The translations under genes and the position numbers were made by a program. From Roseimaritima multifibrata (GTDB lineage Bacteria; Planctomycetota; Planctomycetia; Pirellulales; Pirellulaceae), in assembly GCF_007741495.1 (NCBI RefSeq), contig NZ_CP036262.1:496001-560000 (forward strand): 64,000 bases of DNA. The letters are read 5' to 3'. Below, in pieces: positions 1 through 9,800 of this stretch. Position 1 is the stretch's first letter, and each line of letters starts with the position of its first letter. The notes under the pieces are model-generated. The model ran no database searches and was not told the DNA's origin. It saw nothing but the letters and a program-made list of their open reading frames with translations.

Positions 1-520
1 CGTCAACTAATTTTGTCGTCTTTACGGCGCAATGCTTGCCATCCTGGAATGTCTGGACATGCATTGTTGACGGGTATTTACTGAAAGCAACATTGTATGA
101 ATACTCTGCGGGGATAACCGCTCCGCCCCTGGCAGTATGGGAAGCGATGGTGTCCTCCCATTCCGCTGCAGGCTTTTGGAGCGAGCGGTACAGTGACTCT
201 AGGTGCGTGTAGTCGGACCTCACTAGCTGAAACTGTCCCTCAATCAAAAAGTTGGCGAATGCTCGCAAGCTCAACAGCTTTCCACTTTGCTCTGCTTCAG
301 CAGATAGCCGGGACCACACAGCCTTACCCGCTGGTGAAACAGTGCCTATCTTTACCCGCTGGTCGATCAAAGCTTCTTTGCTTCGGAATCGTTCGCGCAG
401 ATCATCACTACCGCCTGCCGCAACAGCATGCATCGGATCTACGCAGGCAATGGCCACGCATAAGCAAGAAAGGAAAAACCGCCATTGAAACCGAGGCGAT
501 TGCCCAGGACTGTTATTCAT
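1..520 (-). CDS. Secreted protein of unknown function, 3' end cut by the window edge
   Basis: Reading the minus strand from an ATG at 520 gives 173 codons open to the window edge, so the C-terminus lies outside. The first residues form a signal peptide: a basic/polar start, a hydrophobic stretch (FFLSCLCVAIACV, about residues 15-28) and an AVA-A type cleavage site near residue 35. The mature part looks like ordinary protein, with charged and helical stretches (DDLRERFRSKEALIDQ) and no low complexity. A TGA lies just upstream of the ATG in the same frame, which supports this start. I recognise no domain. It is probably exported; function unknown. Confidence 0.7.
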   Translation of the reverse strand, partial: MNNSPGQSPRFQWRFFLSCLCVAIACVDPMHAVAAGGSDDLRERFRSKEALIDQRVKIGTVSPAGKAVWSRLSAEAEQSGKLLSLRAFANFLIEGQFQLVRSDYTHLESLYRSLQKPAAEWEDTIASHTARGGAVIPAEYSYNVAFSKYPSTMHVQTFQDGKHCAVKTTKLVD

Positions 521-552
521 CTGTCATTCCGAAGTGAAGAGGCAAGTCGCGG

Positions 553-942
553 TTGCCATGTCGTTGCCCTTTGCCTGCTAGAAACGCATCGCGACCGAGG
601 GGGAACGCACTGAAAATCATTGCGATGCACGAACTGTCGGCGACACAGTATCGCCCGATCTTACCTGGTCAGAAGGCGAGGGGGGGGCTGCTTCAAAGCA
701 AATCGAAGAATTCTTCACGACAAGCGATTGAAGAACAGCTTGCTGGGTTAGGTGGTGTGTTTTCACCTCGCGTGACTCAAAAACTGAACTACCTTGTTGT
801 TGGAGCGGAAGGGAATCCATGCTGGGCATTCGCATGCTATGGTCGTAAGGTTGAAGCTGCGGTTGAATTGCGCAAAAAAGGAATTCCTCTTCTGATCGTT
901 CATGAGAATGATTACTGGGACGCGGTAGCAGATGTTTCATGA
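553..942 (+). CDS. Short BRCT-domain protein, N-terminus uncertain
   Basis: The last ~80 residues match the BRCT fold pattern: SSRQAIEEQLAGLGG, then SPRVTQKLNYLVVG, a glycine and tryptophan, YGRKVEAAVELRKKGIP and a terminal HENDYWDAV with the conserved tryptophan. BRCT domains bind phosphopeptides or DNA ends in repair proteins such as NAD-dependent ligase and in some stand-alone bacterial proteins. The first ~45 residues do not look like BRCT. A run of eight G at about 680-687 sits where the domain's first strand should be, so a frameshift or a later start (ATG at 625) is possible. It could be a remnant of a longer gene. No partner gene is adjacent. Confidence 0.55.
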   Translation: MPCRCPLPARNASRPRGNALKIIAMHELSATQYRPILPGQKARGGLLQSKSKNSSRQAIEEQLAGLGGVFSPRVTQKLNYLVVGAEGNPCWAFACYGRKVEAAVELRKKGIPLLIVHENDYWDAVADVS

Positions 943-1187
943 GTTCGTCACCAGGGAATCGCTTGCGAGACTGACTGATTCGGCGCATCGAAAACGCATT
1001 TTCTGGTGACCCGCAAGGGCTACCGGCGAGCGCGACCATCGCGTCGCAGGGCCCGCATCCTCTTTCGGTGCCGTTGCACTTGCAGTTCGTCAAAGATGGG
1101 ATCTGAGTTTGATTTCCGTGTTCAAACCGGCTTTATGAAGTCGTGCCTCTAGGATGCCCATCCACATGCCCCCTCGCATCAATGGAG

Positions 1188-1970
1188 CTAATCCGGGCTC
1201 CTGACTTCTGTTGAAAAAGGGAACGTGGAACCTCCTGCCAACGCGCGGAGCTTCGCATTTTGGTCCCTATTAATTTGCAAGACGTCAAGCTGAGTCAACT
1301 TTTTTAGAATGCTTCGCGAATCCGTATGAACAAGCGACCGTGACAAGTCAAGTCGCCGCAAGGTTCTTATTTTTTGCAAACCTTCAATGCCCTGACTCGG
1401 AACATTCTGAAGTCCAATTGTTAGTGAAGTCAAGTTTGGCAATAACAGCAGTCCCTCGACGGCATCGGCGTCGAGCGTGCGGTAAAGAACCACCCAGGTG
1501 ATGCCGTTAATTGCAACATCCGCATCGTCGGTTGCTATCTCATCCACCAAGTCTTGCCTCGCCGATACTTGCCGCGTTGAAATCGCTTGGCAGGAAGGCA
1601 GATCGACACGAAAACGCAGTTGCTCTGCGACGATTGAATTGGCCCAACTGTCCTGAGAGGCAGCAGCGGGGAATACAGACGTGGCATGACTTGGCTGTAC
1701 TAAATAAGCAAAGCGTTCGTCACTGGAGCGGTACAGTCGATACGTGGAACGGTTTAAGGACCCGTAAGGATCAAAGCCAATTTGAAGCGGAGCCGTTTCG
1801 CACTTATCCGAAGAGTACCACGCGAAAACTTCGGAACGCTTCTTGTTCACCGAAATTGCACCGCCGTTTGTGGTCGGATAGTGAATGATGTTAATCGATT
1901 GAAGTGCTAAATCGCCGACTACGCAAATGATCCCTACCGCGATAAAAATCAAAATTGTTTTGGCGGTCAT
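1188..1970 (-). CDS. Membrane-anchored protein with leucine-rich-repeat-like C-terminus
   Basis: This 260-residue protein starts with a hydrophobic segment (ILIFIAVGIICVVG, residues ~6-20) that should anchor it in the membrane or act as an uncleaved signal. The C-terminal third carries leucine-rich-repeat-like strands (LLLLPNLTSLTIG, LQKIRTLRRLDLSRS, LKKLTQLDVLQINR), a fold used for protein binding. The middle part, with two cysteines, is not recognised. Planctomycetes carry many such LRR proteins of unknown role. It is a single gene, separated from the Hsp70 gene upstream by about 390 bases with no clear gene. Confidence 0.7.
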   Translation of the reverse strand: MTAKTILIFIAVGIICVVGDLALQSINIIHYPTTNGGAISVNKKRSEVFAWYSSDKCETAPLQIGFDPYGSLNRSTYRLYRSSDERFAYLVQPSHATSVFPAAASQDSWANSIVAEQLRFRVDLPSCQAISTRQVSARQDLVDEIATDDADVAINGITWVVLYRTLDADAVEGLLLLPNLTSLTIGLQNVPSQGIEGLQKIRTLRRLDLSRSLVHTDSRSILKKLTQLDVLQINRDQNAKLRALAGGSTFPFSTEVRSPD

Positions 1971-2357
1971 CGCTGTTAGCTGTATGGTGAGCGGTCTTTT
2001 GATGTATGGGAACAGATTCGGTTGCTGGAGAATGTTGAGGTGGTGTTTCTATGATATTTGTTCCAAATCCGACCGGTACGCTACGGTAGTCACGCAGCTG
2101 CGCTCGCCAAAGCGTGGGCAGCCTGGTATGCGTCACCAATAGATTTCACGTCCCGAGCGACGCGGCTACGGCGCAGTCCTGGAGTGGATTAGGTGCTTGC
2201 TGTCGGATCCCCCTGCTCTGTGCTGAAAAAAACGTCCCAGCATGACATGAAAGAGGTGCGATCACGCCTGCCGCTCCTTCGATCCCACTCATTTTCTTGC
2301 CCCCATTTTCTTGCCCAAAATTCCCGGCTGGTCGATTTGGTTTGGATGAAGCTTGGC
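1971..2357. other. Intergenic stretch without a convincing gene
   Basis: About 390 bases between the Hsp70 gene and the LRR gene. It contains one copy of the CATTTTCTTGCC double repeat (2290-2315). Short frames on both strands lack start context and domain similarity. The hydrophobic plus-strand frame at 1927 is the antisense of the LRR protein's membrane segment. Confidence 0.5.
2290..2315 (+). repeat. Family A dispersed repeat, copy 1
   Basis: The 12-mer CATTTTCTTGCC occurs twice, separated by CC, giving a 26-base unit. It is followed by a degenerate tail, GGTCGATTTGG. The same 26 bases occur at 6514, 7884 and 18808 in the same orientation. This copy lies about 40 bases beyond the stop of the minus-strand Hsp70 gene. 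Confidence 0.9.
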
Positions 2358-4040
2358 TCAATTCAAAAAATCGTCGAGATCGAAAATGTCGTTAAATTTG
2401 CTGTCCAGATCCTGCTCATCTGAAGTCTCCACTTCACCGGTTGGCGTATCGGTTTCGCTTGAAGCGGGACGGCCTCGACTGCGGATCTTCTCGCTCCAGT
2501 CGTCAAGTTTGCTGTCGGTCACCGCCGAAACACGATCGATCTCCATCTTTGCTTTTTGACCGGTGCTGGGGATCGATGCCCGGACTTTCAGTCGCCCGTT
2601 GTTTTCGTATTTGAAAATCACGTTCACTTGAGTGCCGGCCGGCAACCCATGTGGCAAGTCGCGAATCACACACGTCCCGATCGACGTTGAGTGGTTCCCG
2701 CTCGCGTCACCCCCTTCGACCACTTTCACCGCCACCGATCGTTGGTTGTCTTTTGCGGTCGTGAACGCCGCCCCGTGCGTCGCCGGCAGAGCTGTGTTCT
2801 GCGGCACTAGCACTTTCGTACGGCTTAGCCCGGTTGCTTTCTCCAGGCCGAGAACGCCAAGGTTGTGAGAGTTCACGTTCGTCACTTCCACGTCCAGCCC
2901 ATTGCCGTTGCCTTGCGATAGCAGGTTTGCATAGATCGCCGCTCCGTGAGCAATCGCTTCATCCGCCGCTAGGCTGCGGTCGACTCGCATCCCGCTTTCC
3001 GTTTCCAGCATTTCGAGGACTGCCGGCATCCGGGTCGCCCCGCCGACCAATAGGATGCGAGTCAGGTCAGTCCACTTCAGCCCTGCATCCCGAATCACCT
3101 TTGACGTTGTAAAACGCGTCCGTTCAATAATGCTGGCTGTCATCTGGTTAAAGGCACGGCGTTTCAGTGGAAGGCTGAGTGCGTGACCGGCGTGTTCAAA
3201 GTGGATTGTGACCACATCACGAGTTGATAGTGATCGCTTTGCGTCTTCGGCTTCACGCAACAATCGTTGTTCACCTTGAGCGTCTGTGCTGGGATCGATT
3301 AAGTACTTGCTGTGGAACGCATCCGAAAGATGTGAAACGACCTTTTGGTCGAAGTCGACACCGCCCAGTTGAAAGTCACCATCGGTCGCGATGACTCGAA
3401 ACCGGTTGGCCTCGATACGCACGACCGAAACGTCAAACGTACCGCCGCCTAAGTCGTAAACGAGAACCGTTTCGCCGTTCTTCGATGCGGCCTGTTGGTC
3501 CAGGAAGCCCTGTTCGACCCCGAAAGCGATCGCCGCTGCGGTTGGTTCGTTAATGATATCCAGCACATTCAAGCCGGCGAGTCGTCCAGCGTCTTGTGTT
3601 GCCCGTCGTTTCGGTTCGCTGAAGTAAGCTGGTACCGTGATGACGGCATTCTGAACCGGTCCAGTCTTCAGTTCCGCGTCCGCTTTCAGTTTTTCCAGAA
3701 CGAGCGATTGGATGACTTCCGGCGGATAGCTTTCGCCGTCAAACGACTTCGAAAAAAGCGGATTGCCCATTTCGCGTTTGACGCATCGCGCGATCATCTC
3801 CGGTGAAACGATCGCCGCTTTTAATGCTTCCTTTCCGACAACAAAACCGTTCGTTTCAAACAACACCACGCTCGGTGTCGTCGGGTCACCGTCGGCGTTG
3901 GGTAGTGTTCTTGGGACGCCCCTGCCATCGACCTGCGCGACACAACTGAACGTGGTCCCCAGGTCGATTCCAATCGCAGCCGTTTTGTCGGGTCGGGGCG
4001 AGCCGCGACTAGGTCGTTGGCCGGATAAGTCATTGCTCAT
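2358..4040 (-). CDS. Hsp70/DnaK-family chaperone, shortened C-terminal region
   Basis: ATP-dependent chaperone of the Hsp70 family, 560 residues from the ATG at 4040; the frame also allows a start at 4052. The nucleotide-binding domain is complete: [10 protein letters not shown] near residue 25, [12 protein letters not shown] near 170, [12 protein letters not shown] near 195 and [12 protein letters not shown] near 325. A beta substrate-binding domain follows (~385-500). The helical lid is shorter than in DnaK (~640 residues), and the C-terminus is acidic, ending DLDDFLN rather than EEV or DDK. The start overlaps the stop of the upstream J-like gene as ATGA, so the two are translationally coupled. 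It is probably a dedicated partner of that protein rather than the housekeeping DnaK, because grpE and dnaJ are absent here. Confidence 0.9.
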   Translation of the reverse strand: MSNDLSGQRPSRGSPRPDKTAAIGIDLGTTFSCVAQVDGRGVPRTLPNADGDPTTPSVVLFETNGFVVGKEALKAAIVSPEMIARCVKREMGNPLFSKSFDGESYPPEVIQSLVLEKLKADAELKTGPVQNAVITVPAYFSEPKRRATQDAGRLAGLNVLDIINEPTAAAIAFGVEQGFLDQQAASKNGETVLVYDLGGGTFDVSVVRIEANRFRVIATDGDFQLGGVDFDQKVVSHLSDAFHSKYLIDPSTDAQGEQRLLREAEDAKRSLSTRDVVTIHFEHAGHALSLPLKRRAFNQMTASIIERTRFTTSKVIRDAGLKWTDLTRILLVGGATRMPAVLEMLETESGMRVDRSLAADEAIAHGAAIYANLLSQGNGNGLDVEVTNVNSHNLGVLGLEKATGLSRTKVLVPQNTALPATHGAAFTTAKDNQRSVAVKVVEGGDASGNHSTSIGTCVIRDLPHGLPAGTQVNVIFKYENNGRLKVRASIPSTGQKAKMEIDRVSAVTDSKLDDWSEKIRSRGRPASSETDTPTGEVETSDEQDLDSKFNDIFDLDDFLN

Positions 4041-6271
4041 TCTTTGCCCCACTCGATCGCGAAGTACAGTTTGGAGTCGCCCCAGTCATGCCACAATTTG
4101 GTCCGGTCATTGATCGCAGTGACGATTTCTTTCGAAACCTCTTCCGGCTGGCGATTGCGTCTGTCCCATAAGAAAAAATACTGTTTCTCACCGAGCGAGT
4201 CATACCAGACGCCGCCACGACGCAGCATTCCCAGCATCAGTGGACGGCGCGAATGTTCTACCAAAAAATCATGTTCCGCTTGGCTGCGAACGACGACCAA
4301 TCGGCCGCCCGCCTTGCTGGCCGCGGCGACCGCATTTTTGAATCGAACCTTTTTTTCCGAAAACAGATACCAGTTCCCGTTGAAATAAATCGCATTAGGT
4401 GGCACGCCCCGTGGCGGTTTTGGTTCTCGCAGATCCACGTTTGGCGCCACGGAGGCGGCAATTTCATCACCGTGCTCGGATTCATACTGGTCCAAACGCG
4501 AGCGAGCTGCGGTTCGGGCTTCCCCGCTCAAACCAGCCGCAATGGATCGACGATACCAGTGGACGGCTCGCTCTTGGCTAGCACTCGTCAGTATCGCGTC
4601 GTTCTCGGACAGCATGGCAAGATCCCACCAGCGAGCCGCCAGTTCTTCCATCGCCTCGCCCGTCGTTGGAGATTTTAGCTCGAGCGTCGCCAGTTCCACG
4701 AGCTTTGCGTTTTCGCCTCGCTGCATTAACGGAAGGCCCTCGGCCCAGTCCGATTTTCCAAAACATAGAACGCGACCGAGGTATTCGTTGATGACCGCGT
4801 CATCAGCATCCAGTTGCAATTCCAAGCGACACTGCTCCACTTTCGGCTGGACTTTCTGCAATAGGCTTGCCTTGTCCATTTGCATCGCGAACTTCCGCGA
4901 CATCGGAATGTTCTTAAGTTCTACCGCGATTTTTCTGGCAACCTCGCTCAAGTCGATCGCGGCATCGTACTCTTCTCGCTGGATTGCTTTCTCGATCATC
5001 GCCTCGACACGGTCCACTCCAGCGACTTGATCGAGCGGTCGGTACATCGCTGGGACAAGTTTTTTCACCATCGCGATCCGATCGGAAAACAAGTCGACTT
5101 CAAAGCGTGATTCCCGCTCATCGCATGCCCGCAAGGCTCCCAGGCAGTCATTCCCCTCGACGAAATAGTCCTGAGCCATTTGCAATAGAACGTATGTTTT
5201 GCCTGCGCTATTGGCCTGCATGGCCAGTTCATAACAAACGGTTGCAAGGTGCTGTTTGTCATGAGGCGACTTCGCATCACGAATTTGCGACGCGAGTGTT
5301 TCCTGCAGCGAGCGGTCTGCTGATTTGAGTTCGTTTTCCGGTACTGGTAATCGTTGCCCATTCGACTGATAAGCGGCTTGCGAGCTGTTGCCGTCACGTC
5401 CCGATTCGTACGCTTCCAGGCTCATCTCGCGAAATGAATCGAGTCGCTTTTGGTCCTCCGATGGTGCCATTGAGTCATCGGCAGTGCTCGAACTTGAGTT
5501 CGCGACGGTATTGCCATTTGTAGGCGAACCGGAATTTGAAGCTGGAGCTGAATTTGGGTTTGGGGAAAACGGCGGCGCATCAGCATCTTTGCCGTCAGGT
5601 TGACCGGTCGTCGCGATGGAGTTGGCTCTCGCAGGCGGATCCATCGCGCGCGCGGGTACGGGTTGAGGTAAGCTGCGTTCCGAATTTAACGAAGGAGATT
5701 TAGCTGAAGTGACAGCCTTTTTCTGCGACACTTCTTTTGAACTTCCGCCGAAGTCGATCAATCCGATTTGCCACGCGACCAATATGCTCACTAGGCCGGG
5801 GACAAACACAGGGAGTATCCAACGCAAATGGTTTGAGCGTTTTTTCGGGTCTCGGGCCTTCGCGCGAATAACAGGTCCCGGAGCGACCGTTTCAGACACG
5901 ATCGGCGATGGCGTAGGAAGACGTTGCGGAACGGTCTTTGCAATCGACGAATCGACGACCGGTTGATTGGCAGCATCCGGCGACTGTTGCTCAATCGCTT
6001 TACGAAGTTCAAGATCGTATTGAGTCTTGGACGCCGGCGACAGCAAGCGCAACCGAGCCTCGGAGACCTCGTTGAGCAGTCCCTCTGCTACGGCAGCATG
6101 CTTCCCGTTGCAGCAACTTTGCAAATACCCCATTTGCTTATTTGCTGCCGCGTCGATCACCTCGCGGTCGCTTTCAAAAAGATCGATCCCAAGTAGCCGG
6201 TACGCCGTCGGAGGTTGATCGCGTGGGGAGATCCCCAGTAGTTTGTGATAGCCTTCGTAAGCATTGTTCAT
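4037..6271 (-). CDS. Membrane protein with J-like N-terminus, TPR-like middle and C-type-lectin-like C-terminus
   Basis: 744 residues from the ATG at 6271. I chose this start because [14 protein letters not shown] begins the conserved domain; the frame stays open for 50 more codons upstream. Residues ~5-95 resemble the J-like module of planctomycete proteins ([10 protein letters not shown]...., then [15 protein letters not shown]), but the HPD triplet that activates Hsp70 in true J-domains is absent. A membrane segment at ~150-173 follows basic residues (DPKKR), predicting the N-terminus in and the C-terminus out. A Ser/Pro/Asn-rich linker, a helical TPR-like part (~330-600) and a C-terminal C-type-lectin-like domain (~630-744, with [12 protein letters not shown] and [17 protein letters not shown]) follow. 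It is coupled by ATGA to the Hsp70 gene. The two may form a membrane-associated chaperone or sensing pair (inference). Confidence 0.75.
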   Translation of the reverse strand: MNNAYEGYHKLLGISPRDQPPTAYRLLGIDLFESDREVIDAAANKQMGYLQSCCNGKHAAVAEGLLNEVSEARLRLLSPASKTQYDLELRKAIEQQSPDAANQPVVDSSIAKTVPQRLPTPSPIVSETVAPGPVIRAKARDPKKRSNHLRWILPVFVPGLVSILVAWQIGLIDFGGSSKEVSQKKAVTSAKSPSLNSERSLPQPVPARAMDPPARANSIATTGQPDGKDADAPPFSPNPNSAPASNSGSPTNGNTVANSSSSTADDSMAPSEDQKRLDSFREMSLEAYESGRDGNSSQAAYQSNGQRLPVPENELKSADRSLQETLASQIRDAKSPHDKQHLATVCYELAMQANSAGKTYVLLQMAQDYFVEGNDCLGALRACDERESRFEVDLFSDRIAMVKKLVPAMYRPLDQVAGVDRVEAMIEKAIQREEYDAAIDLSEVARKIAVELKNIPMSRKFAMQMDKASLLQKVQPKVEQCRLELQLDADDAVINEYLGRVLCFGKSDWAEGLPLMQRGENAKLVELATLELKSPTTGEAMEELAARWWDLAMLSENDAILTSASQERAVHWYRRSIAAGLSGEARTAARSRLDQYESEHGDEIAASVAPNVDLREPKPPRGVPPNAIYFNGNWYLFSEKKVRFKNAVAAASKAGGRLVVVRSQAEHDFLVEHSRRPLMLGMLRRGGVWYDSLGEKQYFFLWDRRNRQPEEVSKEIVTAINDRTKLWHDWGDSKLYFAIEWGKE

Positions 6272-6888
6272 TAGCGAGAACCGACCGTTTAGCAGCCTCC
6301 AAGACGTGGGCATGCCGAGTTTCGAAATCAAACGTTTTTCAGCAACATTTACCTGCCAACGTGATCCTGGCAATTGTACCGATTGCGAGTGGTAGGTGTA
6401 GGATAGGTAAAATTGTAACACGGCGATTCAAACGGTGACCTACGAAGGGCCGCGATTCAACTGATTTCCCGGTCGACCATCCCGCCTTCGCGTCCGCCAT
6501 AAACCTAAAAGCTCATTTTCTTGCCCCCATTTTCTTGCCATAAACTTCAGGCGGGTCGATTTCTCTCTTCGTACTCACTGCAAAAGTCGTTTCTCGCGAT
6601 GCAACGAGAAGGCTTTGGTGATGGTTTGTTCAGGGCGGTTTGGTGAATCCGAAGGCTTACCAATACACAGCCGATCGCCGACTTGCATCGATCGAAGGAA
6701 GTTGTCCGGTTCTTGTCATGTGCCTTGCCGCAGCTACAGTCCTTCAAACTCATTTTCTGACTGCTGGAATCCTTTCTTTTTCAACCTAAACGGTACCTTG
6801 CTCCTTGGATTATGCTTGTGTGACATTCGGGGCATCGGCACAACAGCTTTCTTGGCTAAATATGGCCCTGCTACTTGAGAATCGACTT
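6272..6888. other. Intergenic region of about 600 bases
   Basis: It lies between the divergent J-like gene and the glycerophosphodiesterase gene. It holds one family A repeat copy (6514-6539) with the tail GGGTCGATTTCTCTC. Short frames on either strand show no domain or signal peptide. The promoters of both flanking genes must lie here, but I could not pick out convincing boxes. Confidence 0.5.
6514..6539 (+). repeat. Family A dispersed repeat, copy 2
   Basis: Identical to the 26-base unit at 2290: two CATTTTCTTGCC separated by CC. It is followed by ATAAACTTCAGGC and then the tail GGGTCGATTTCTCTC. It lies about 240 bases upstream of the minus-strand J-like gene. Confidence 0.9.
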
Positions 6889-7839
6889 ATGCTCAAAACA
6901 ACGCAATCACATCGGATTCCGTCTTCCACGGTGATGAGACCTGCGCGACGCGATAGCTATCCGCGTCGCATCGTCGGTTGCGTATTGTTATTCGCGGGGA
7001 TTGTCGGCACCGCGGGTGGAAGAATCGATGCATGTCTGTCTGCTGCCGATTTGCCATCCGATGTTGGTAATTCAGTGGAGCTGGCGGCTGCGGCTCAGGG
7101 AGTGCAACGGATCGCCGCACATCGTGGAGCGATGTTGGATCGTCCTGAAAACACGATCGCGGCCATCGAGCGAGCTATCGAAGCTGGAGCCACCGCGGTC
7201 GAAATCGACATCCGTACATCGCGCGATGGCAAGCTGCTGTTGATGCACGATAGCAAGGTCAACCGTACGACCAATGGCACTGGACGAGTCAACGATCTGA
7301 GCTGGGCTGAATTGGAGAAGCTTGATGCTGGCAGTTGGTTCGGAGCCGAGTACGCTGCGGAACAAGTCCCGTCGCTGGATCAAATACTGCAGGTCTGCCG
7401 AGGACGAATTGAAGTTCAATTGGATTTAAAGGAAGAAGGTGCAGCGTATGCCGATCGAATCGCAGCCTCCGTGAAAGCCCACGGCGAACCGACACGAATG
7501 GTCGTCGCGGTGCGAAGCGTCGAGCAAGCAAAGCAGATAAAGCAACGGCTGCCCGAAGTAAGCACGCTGATCTTCCTGCGAAAGAAAGGACAGCTCGATT
7601 CGTTTTTAGCAGCAAAAGTAGATTTCCTGCGCCCGCAGATTGCCTGGCTAGAGAATGATCCCGCGCTACTAAAGAAGATTCGTGACGGCGGCGCCAAAAT
7701 TCATTTCGACGCAACCACGGCCACATCCGAAAAGGTTTTGCCACTACTAAAATACCGCCCCGAATCCCTCCTCTGTGATGATCCAGCACAACTGGTCAAA
7801 ACACTCGCTCAGCTAAAGAAGAAAGCCAAAGGAATCTAA
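6889..7839 (+). CDS. Secreted glycerophosphodiester phosphodiesterase (GDPD family)
   Basis: Hydrolyses glycerophosphodiesters to an alcohol and glycerol-3-phosphate. The family motifs are present: AHRGAMLDRPENT (catalytic His-Arg and Glu-Asn), VEIDIRTSRDG (metal-binding Glu-x-Asp) and LLMHDSKVNRTTNGTG (second catalytic His), then EVQLDLK. From the ATG at 6889 the protein is 316 residues. A basic start with RR, followed by a hydrophobic stretch (IVGCVLLFAGIVGTAGG), looks like a signal peptide, so the enzyme should be exported. An ATG at 6934 is an equally good start. It is a single-gene unit, convergent with the next gene. Phosphate scavenging is a likely role. Confidence 0.88.
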   Translation: MLKTTQSHRIPSSTVMRPARRDSYPRRIVGCVLLFAGIVGTAGGRIDACLSAADLPSDVGNSVELAAAAQGVQRIAAHRGAMLDRPENTIAAIERAIEAGATAVEIDIRTSRDGKLLLMHDSKVNRTTNGTGRVNDLSWAELEKLDAGSWFGAEYAAEQVPSLDQILQVCRGRIEVQLDLKEEGAAYADRIAASVKAHGEPTRMVVAVRSVEQAKQIKQRLPEVSTLIFLRKKGQLDSFLAAKVDFLRPQIAWLENDPALLKKIRDGGAKIHFDATTATSEKVLPLLKYRPESLLCDDPAQLVKTLAQLKKKAKGI

Positions 7840-7883
7840 AACGCGATGCGCACCCGCCCTCTGCGTTCTCTCCGGATCCCACA

Positions 7884-7909
7884 CATTTTCTTGCCCCCAT
7901 TTTCTTGCC
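7884..7909 (+). repeat. Family A dispersed repeat, copy 3, with an attached family E module
   Basis: Same 26-base double CATTTTCTTGCC unit, lying between two convergent genes. At 7937-7952 the sequence AACGGCTCCTGACCCC follows. This module recurs inside the tandem duplication at 12992 and 13123, so two repeat modules are combined here. Confidence 0.9.
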
Positions 7910-7968
7910 ACAAATGCCACACGGGTCAAGTTCCATAACGGCTCCTGACCCCGTTTTTGCAAATCGAC

Positions 7969-9372
7969 TTACTTCGACCCCAAACGATCGAGCACGTTGC
8001 GGGTGATTTGAATCACGGCCGGGTCGTTTCCTGATAGCCCGTGTGCCCAGTCGGTGGTTCCTGCCGTGACGACCGTGCCCCCGTTTGTGTATACGCCCAG
8101 CACGGCTGCTCCGACGCGGTCCTTGGGAAAGCGGTCGTACCACAAGCTGTCGCCGGGGGCCCAGCGGGCCGGGCACGAGCCCAGGATCGTAAACGTTTTC
8201 GGCGTACCGTCACGGTGCGTTGGGAACGGCAGTCCGTCCTTCCATTCCATTTCACATCCGTCGCACTCGTAGCCAACGATCGTATCTTTCCCGCCGAATC
8301 GGTCGCCGCGTTTGAGCTGCGAGTTTTCAAACAGCCAATGATCGGGGCGATGGACCTCGAAGGAAGCGGGCCCATCCATGAATTGGCCATGGCTGCGATG
8401 GTAGCCGCCCCAAAGGAATCCAACGCCGGTGAGTTCGTTTTCGGGCCGCTCAACCAAATGATGGCTCCATGCCGTGCTTAACAATCCGTGATCGCCCTGT
8501 CGGTAAATCGGGTCGGTGTTGTAGCCCTGCTTGTGGCAAGTCAACGCACGCCCATCGTCCTCGCTGCGGACTTGCCAGCAGCAGGTGTTGCCGCTGAAGA
8601 ATGCAACGTTGCCACCATCGCGAATGTATTGTTCCAAATGATCGCGCATCGGCGATGACCAGTATTCGTCGTGACCAACGCTTAGCACGAGTTTGTATTG
8701 CTGAAGGATCTCGGGATGAAACTCCAGGTCGCTGTTGACTGCATAGTCGATTTGGTATCCGTTCTGCTCCGCCCACTTCACGAACGGCAGTTCCCATTTC
8801 GCAAACTGTGACGAGACGGGACGATTGAATGAGACACGATGCCCCTGAACTCCATCACGATCATGGTACGAATACAAGCTGTGCCCGCCCCAGTTGGTAT
8901 AAGCGTTGTACGTATTGGTCGACAGTTGCAAAAGAATCTTTGTGTTTTTGCCAGGTTCAGCGCTGCGAACGACAAAGAAGAGCGAGCCGCTGGCGGACTT
9001 GTCGCCGTCCTTTACATGCATTTTCGTCTCGTAGTAACCTGTTTCCCAGTCCTTGGGAATCGTTATTGAAAAGGCGCTGGGCCAGTCGCAGCCGTGCGAC
9101 GAGGCACGATCGGGAATGGGATGAGTAGCACAGGCGATATCCGTCTTTTTGAAGACCTCAACACTCTCCTTGCCAAGACGTTGGATCGTGAGGTCAACCG
9201 ACGGGCCGCTGGCCGAAAGATGAAAGGAAATCTCCTCGCCCGGTTCGCAACTGAGTCGATTCGCGTACCCCATCACAAATGGTGAGGCCGGCTGGGTCTG
9301 GTCGGCTACCGAGGGTCGGTCCAGCGAAATCAGCGCAATCAACAAGAGTAGCGAAAGTTTTCTTCGCATCAC
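7969..9372 (-). CDS. Secreted protein of the N,N-dimethylformamidase large-subunit-like family
   Basis: 467 residues with a signal peptide (RRKLSLLLLIALISLDRPSVA). An N-terminal beta-sandwich-like part (~30-140) binds an unknown ligand. The rest matches the C-terminal domain family named after the beta subunit of N,N-dimethylformamidase, recognisable by NTYNAYTNWGGHSLY, the hallmark SVGHDEYWS, FFSGNTCCWQ and a Gly-rich end with TAGTTDWAHGL. In true dimethylformamidase this subunit binds iron. In planctomycetes the family is common, exported and without known substrate, so I would not assign the reaction. The first codons include two ATGs; the RR next to the hydrophobic core fits either. It is convergent with the GDPD gene and has no operon partner. 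Confidence 0.65.
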   Translation of the reverse strand: MMRRKLSLLLLIALISLDRPSVADQTQPASPFVMGYANRLSCEPGEEISFHLSASGPSVDLTIQRLGKESVEVFKKTDIACATHPIPDRASSHGCDWPSAFSITIPKDWETGYYETKMHVKDGDKSASGSLFFVVRSAEPGKNTKILLQLSTNTYNAYTNWGGHSLYSYHDRDGVQGHRVSFNRPVSSQFAKWELPFVKWAEQNGYQIDYAVNSDLEFHPEILQQYKLVLSVGHDEYWSSPMRDHLEQYIRDGGNVAFFSGNTCCWQVRSEDDGRALTCHKQGYNTDPIYRQGDHGLLSTAWSHHLVERPENELTGVGFLWGGYHRSHGQFMDGPASFEVHRPDHWLFENSQLKRGDRFGGKDTIVGYECDGCEMEWKDGLPFPTHRDGTPKTFTILGSCPARWAPGDSLWYDRFPKDRVGAAVLGVYTNGGTVVTAGTTDWAHGLSGNDPAVIQITRNVLDRLGSK

Positions 9373-9746
9373 TCAATTCCTAGTTCAACATGAAAGACGG
9401 ATGAAAGTTCGGTCGCATTATAATCTAACGACTTCAGCCTCTCTAAGCGGCTCTTGGTCCCTCCTCTTCTGGAGACGTGAAATTTCTTGGTGACGTATTT
9501 ATCGGTCCAGCATGCTTTCCAAAATTCTTAGCGGAACGGCGCGAGCCGTCCGGCAAGAAAGTAGACGGCAAGGGCCGCACGCCCTGCAGCCCGAAGAGCA
9601 ATCTGCAAGTGTTGCCTTTCGTCCACTATGTCACTTGTAAATTTCACGTCCTCTGAAGACGCGATTCCTGCTGACAGGCGGGAATGGTCTATTTTGTGCA
9701 TGCCCGATGTGAAATGGTTGAGGGTGTCGCTTGACTTGTTGATGCA
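9373..9746. other. Intergenic region upstream of the MarR gene
   Basis: It holds one family B REP-like element (9527-9554) and otherwise no frame with a recognisable product. The minus-strand gene at 7969-9372 starts at its left end and the MarR promoter lies at its right end. Confidence 0.5.
9527..9554 (+). repeat. Family B REP-like element
   Basis: The 28 bases begin CTTAGCGGAACGGCGCGAG and end CCGTCCGGC. GGAACGGC and GCCGTCC can pair around CGCGA, giving a short hairpin. The same element occurs at 22806 and 22888 and, with the G-rich complement, in the array at 54371-54667. It has the size and GC-rich stem typical of bacterial REP sequences. Confidence 0.8.
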
Positions 9747-9759
9747 TTACATGTAAAGT
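9731..9759 (+). promoter_or_regulatory. Predicted marR promoter with overlapping palindromic operator
   Basis: TTGACT at 9731-9736 and TAAAGT at 9754-9759 are spaced 17 bases apart and resemble a sigma-70 promoter. The perfect palindrome TTACATGTAA (9747-9756) overlaps the -10 box. The same palindrome with matching flanks (GTA.TTG) stands before the azoreductase gene at 10284. A MarR repressor controlling its own gene is the simple reading. Confidence 0.6.
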
Positions 9760-9800
9760 AATTGCAGTGGAGTCACTTGGTATTTATTTGTGCGGCAATT

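Noticed and set aside
617-1093. 158-codon minus-strand frame
   Set aside because: Antisense to the BRCT-coding segment; no domain or signal seen.
2146-2361. Minus-strand frame reading through a family A repeat (QENGGKKM)
   Set aside because: The same words appear wherever the repeat is translated (also near 18.8 kb), so it reflects the repeat and not a gene.
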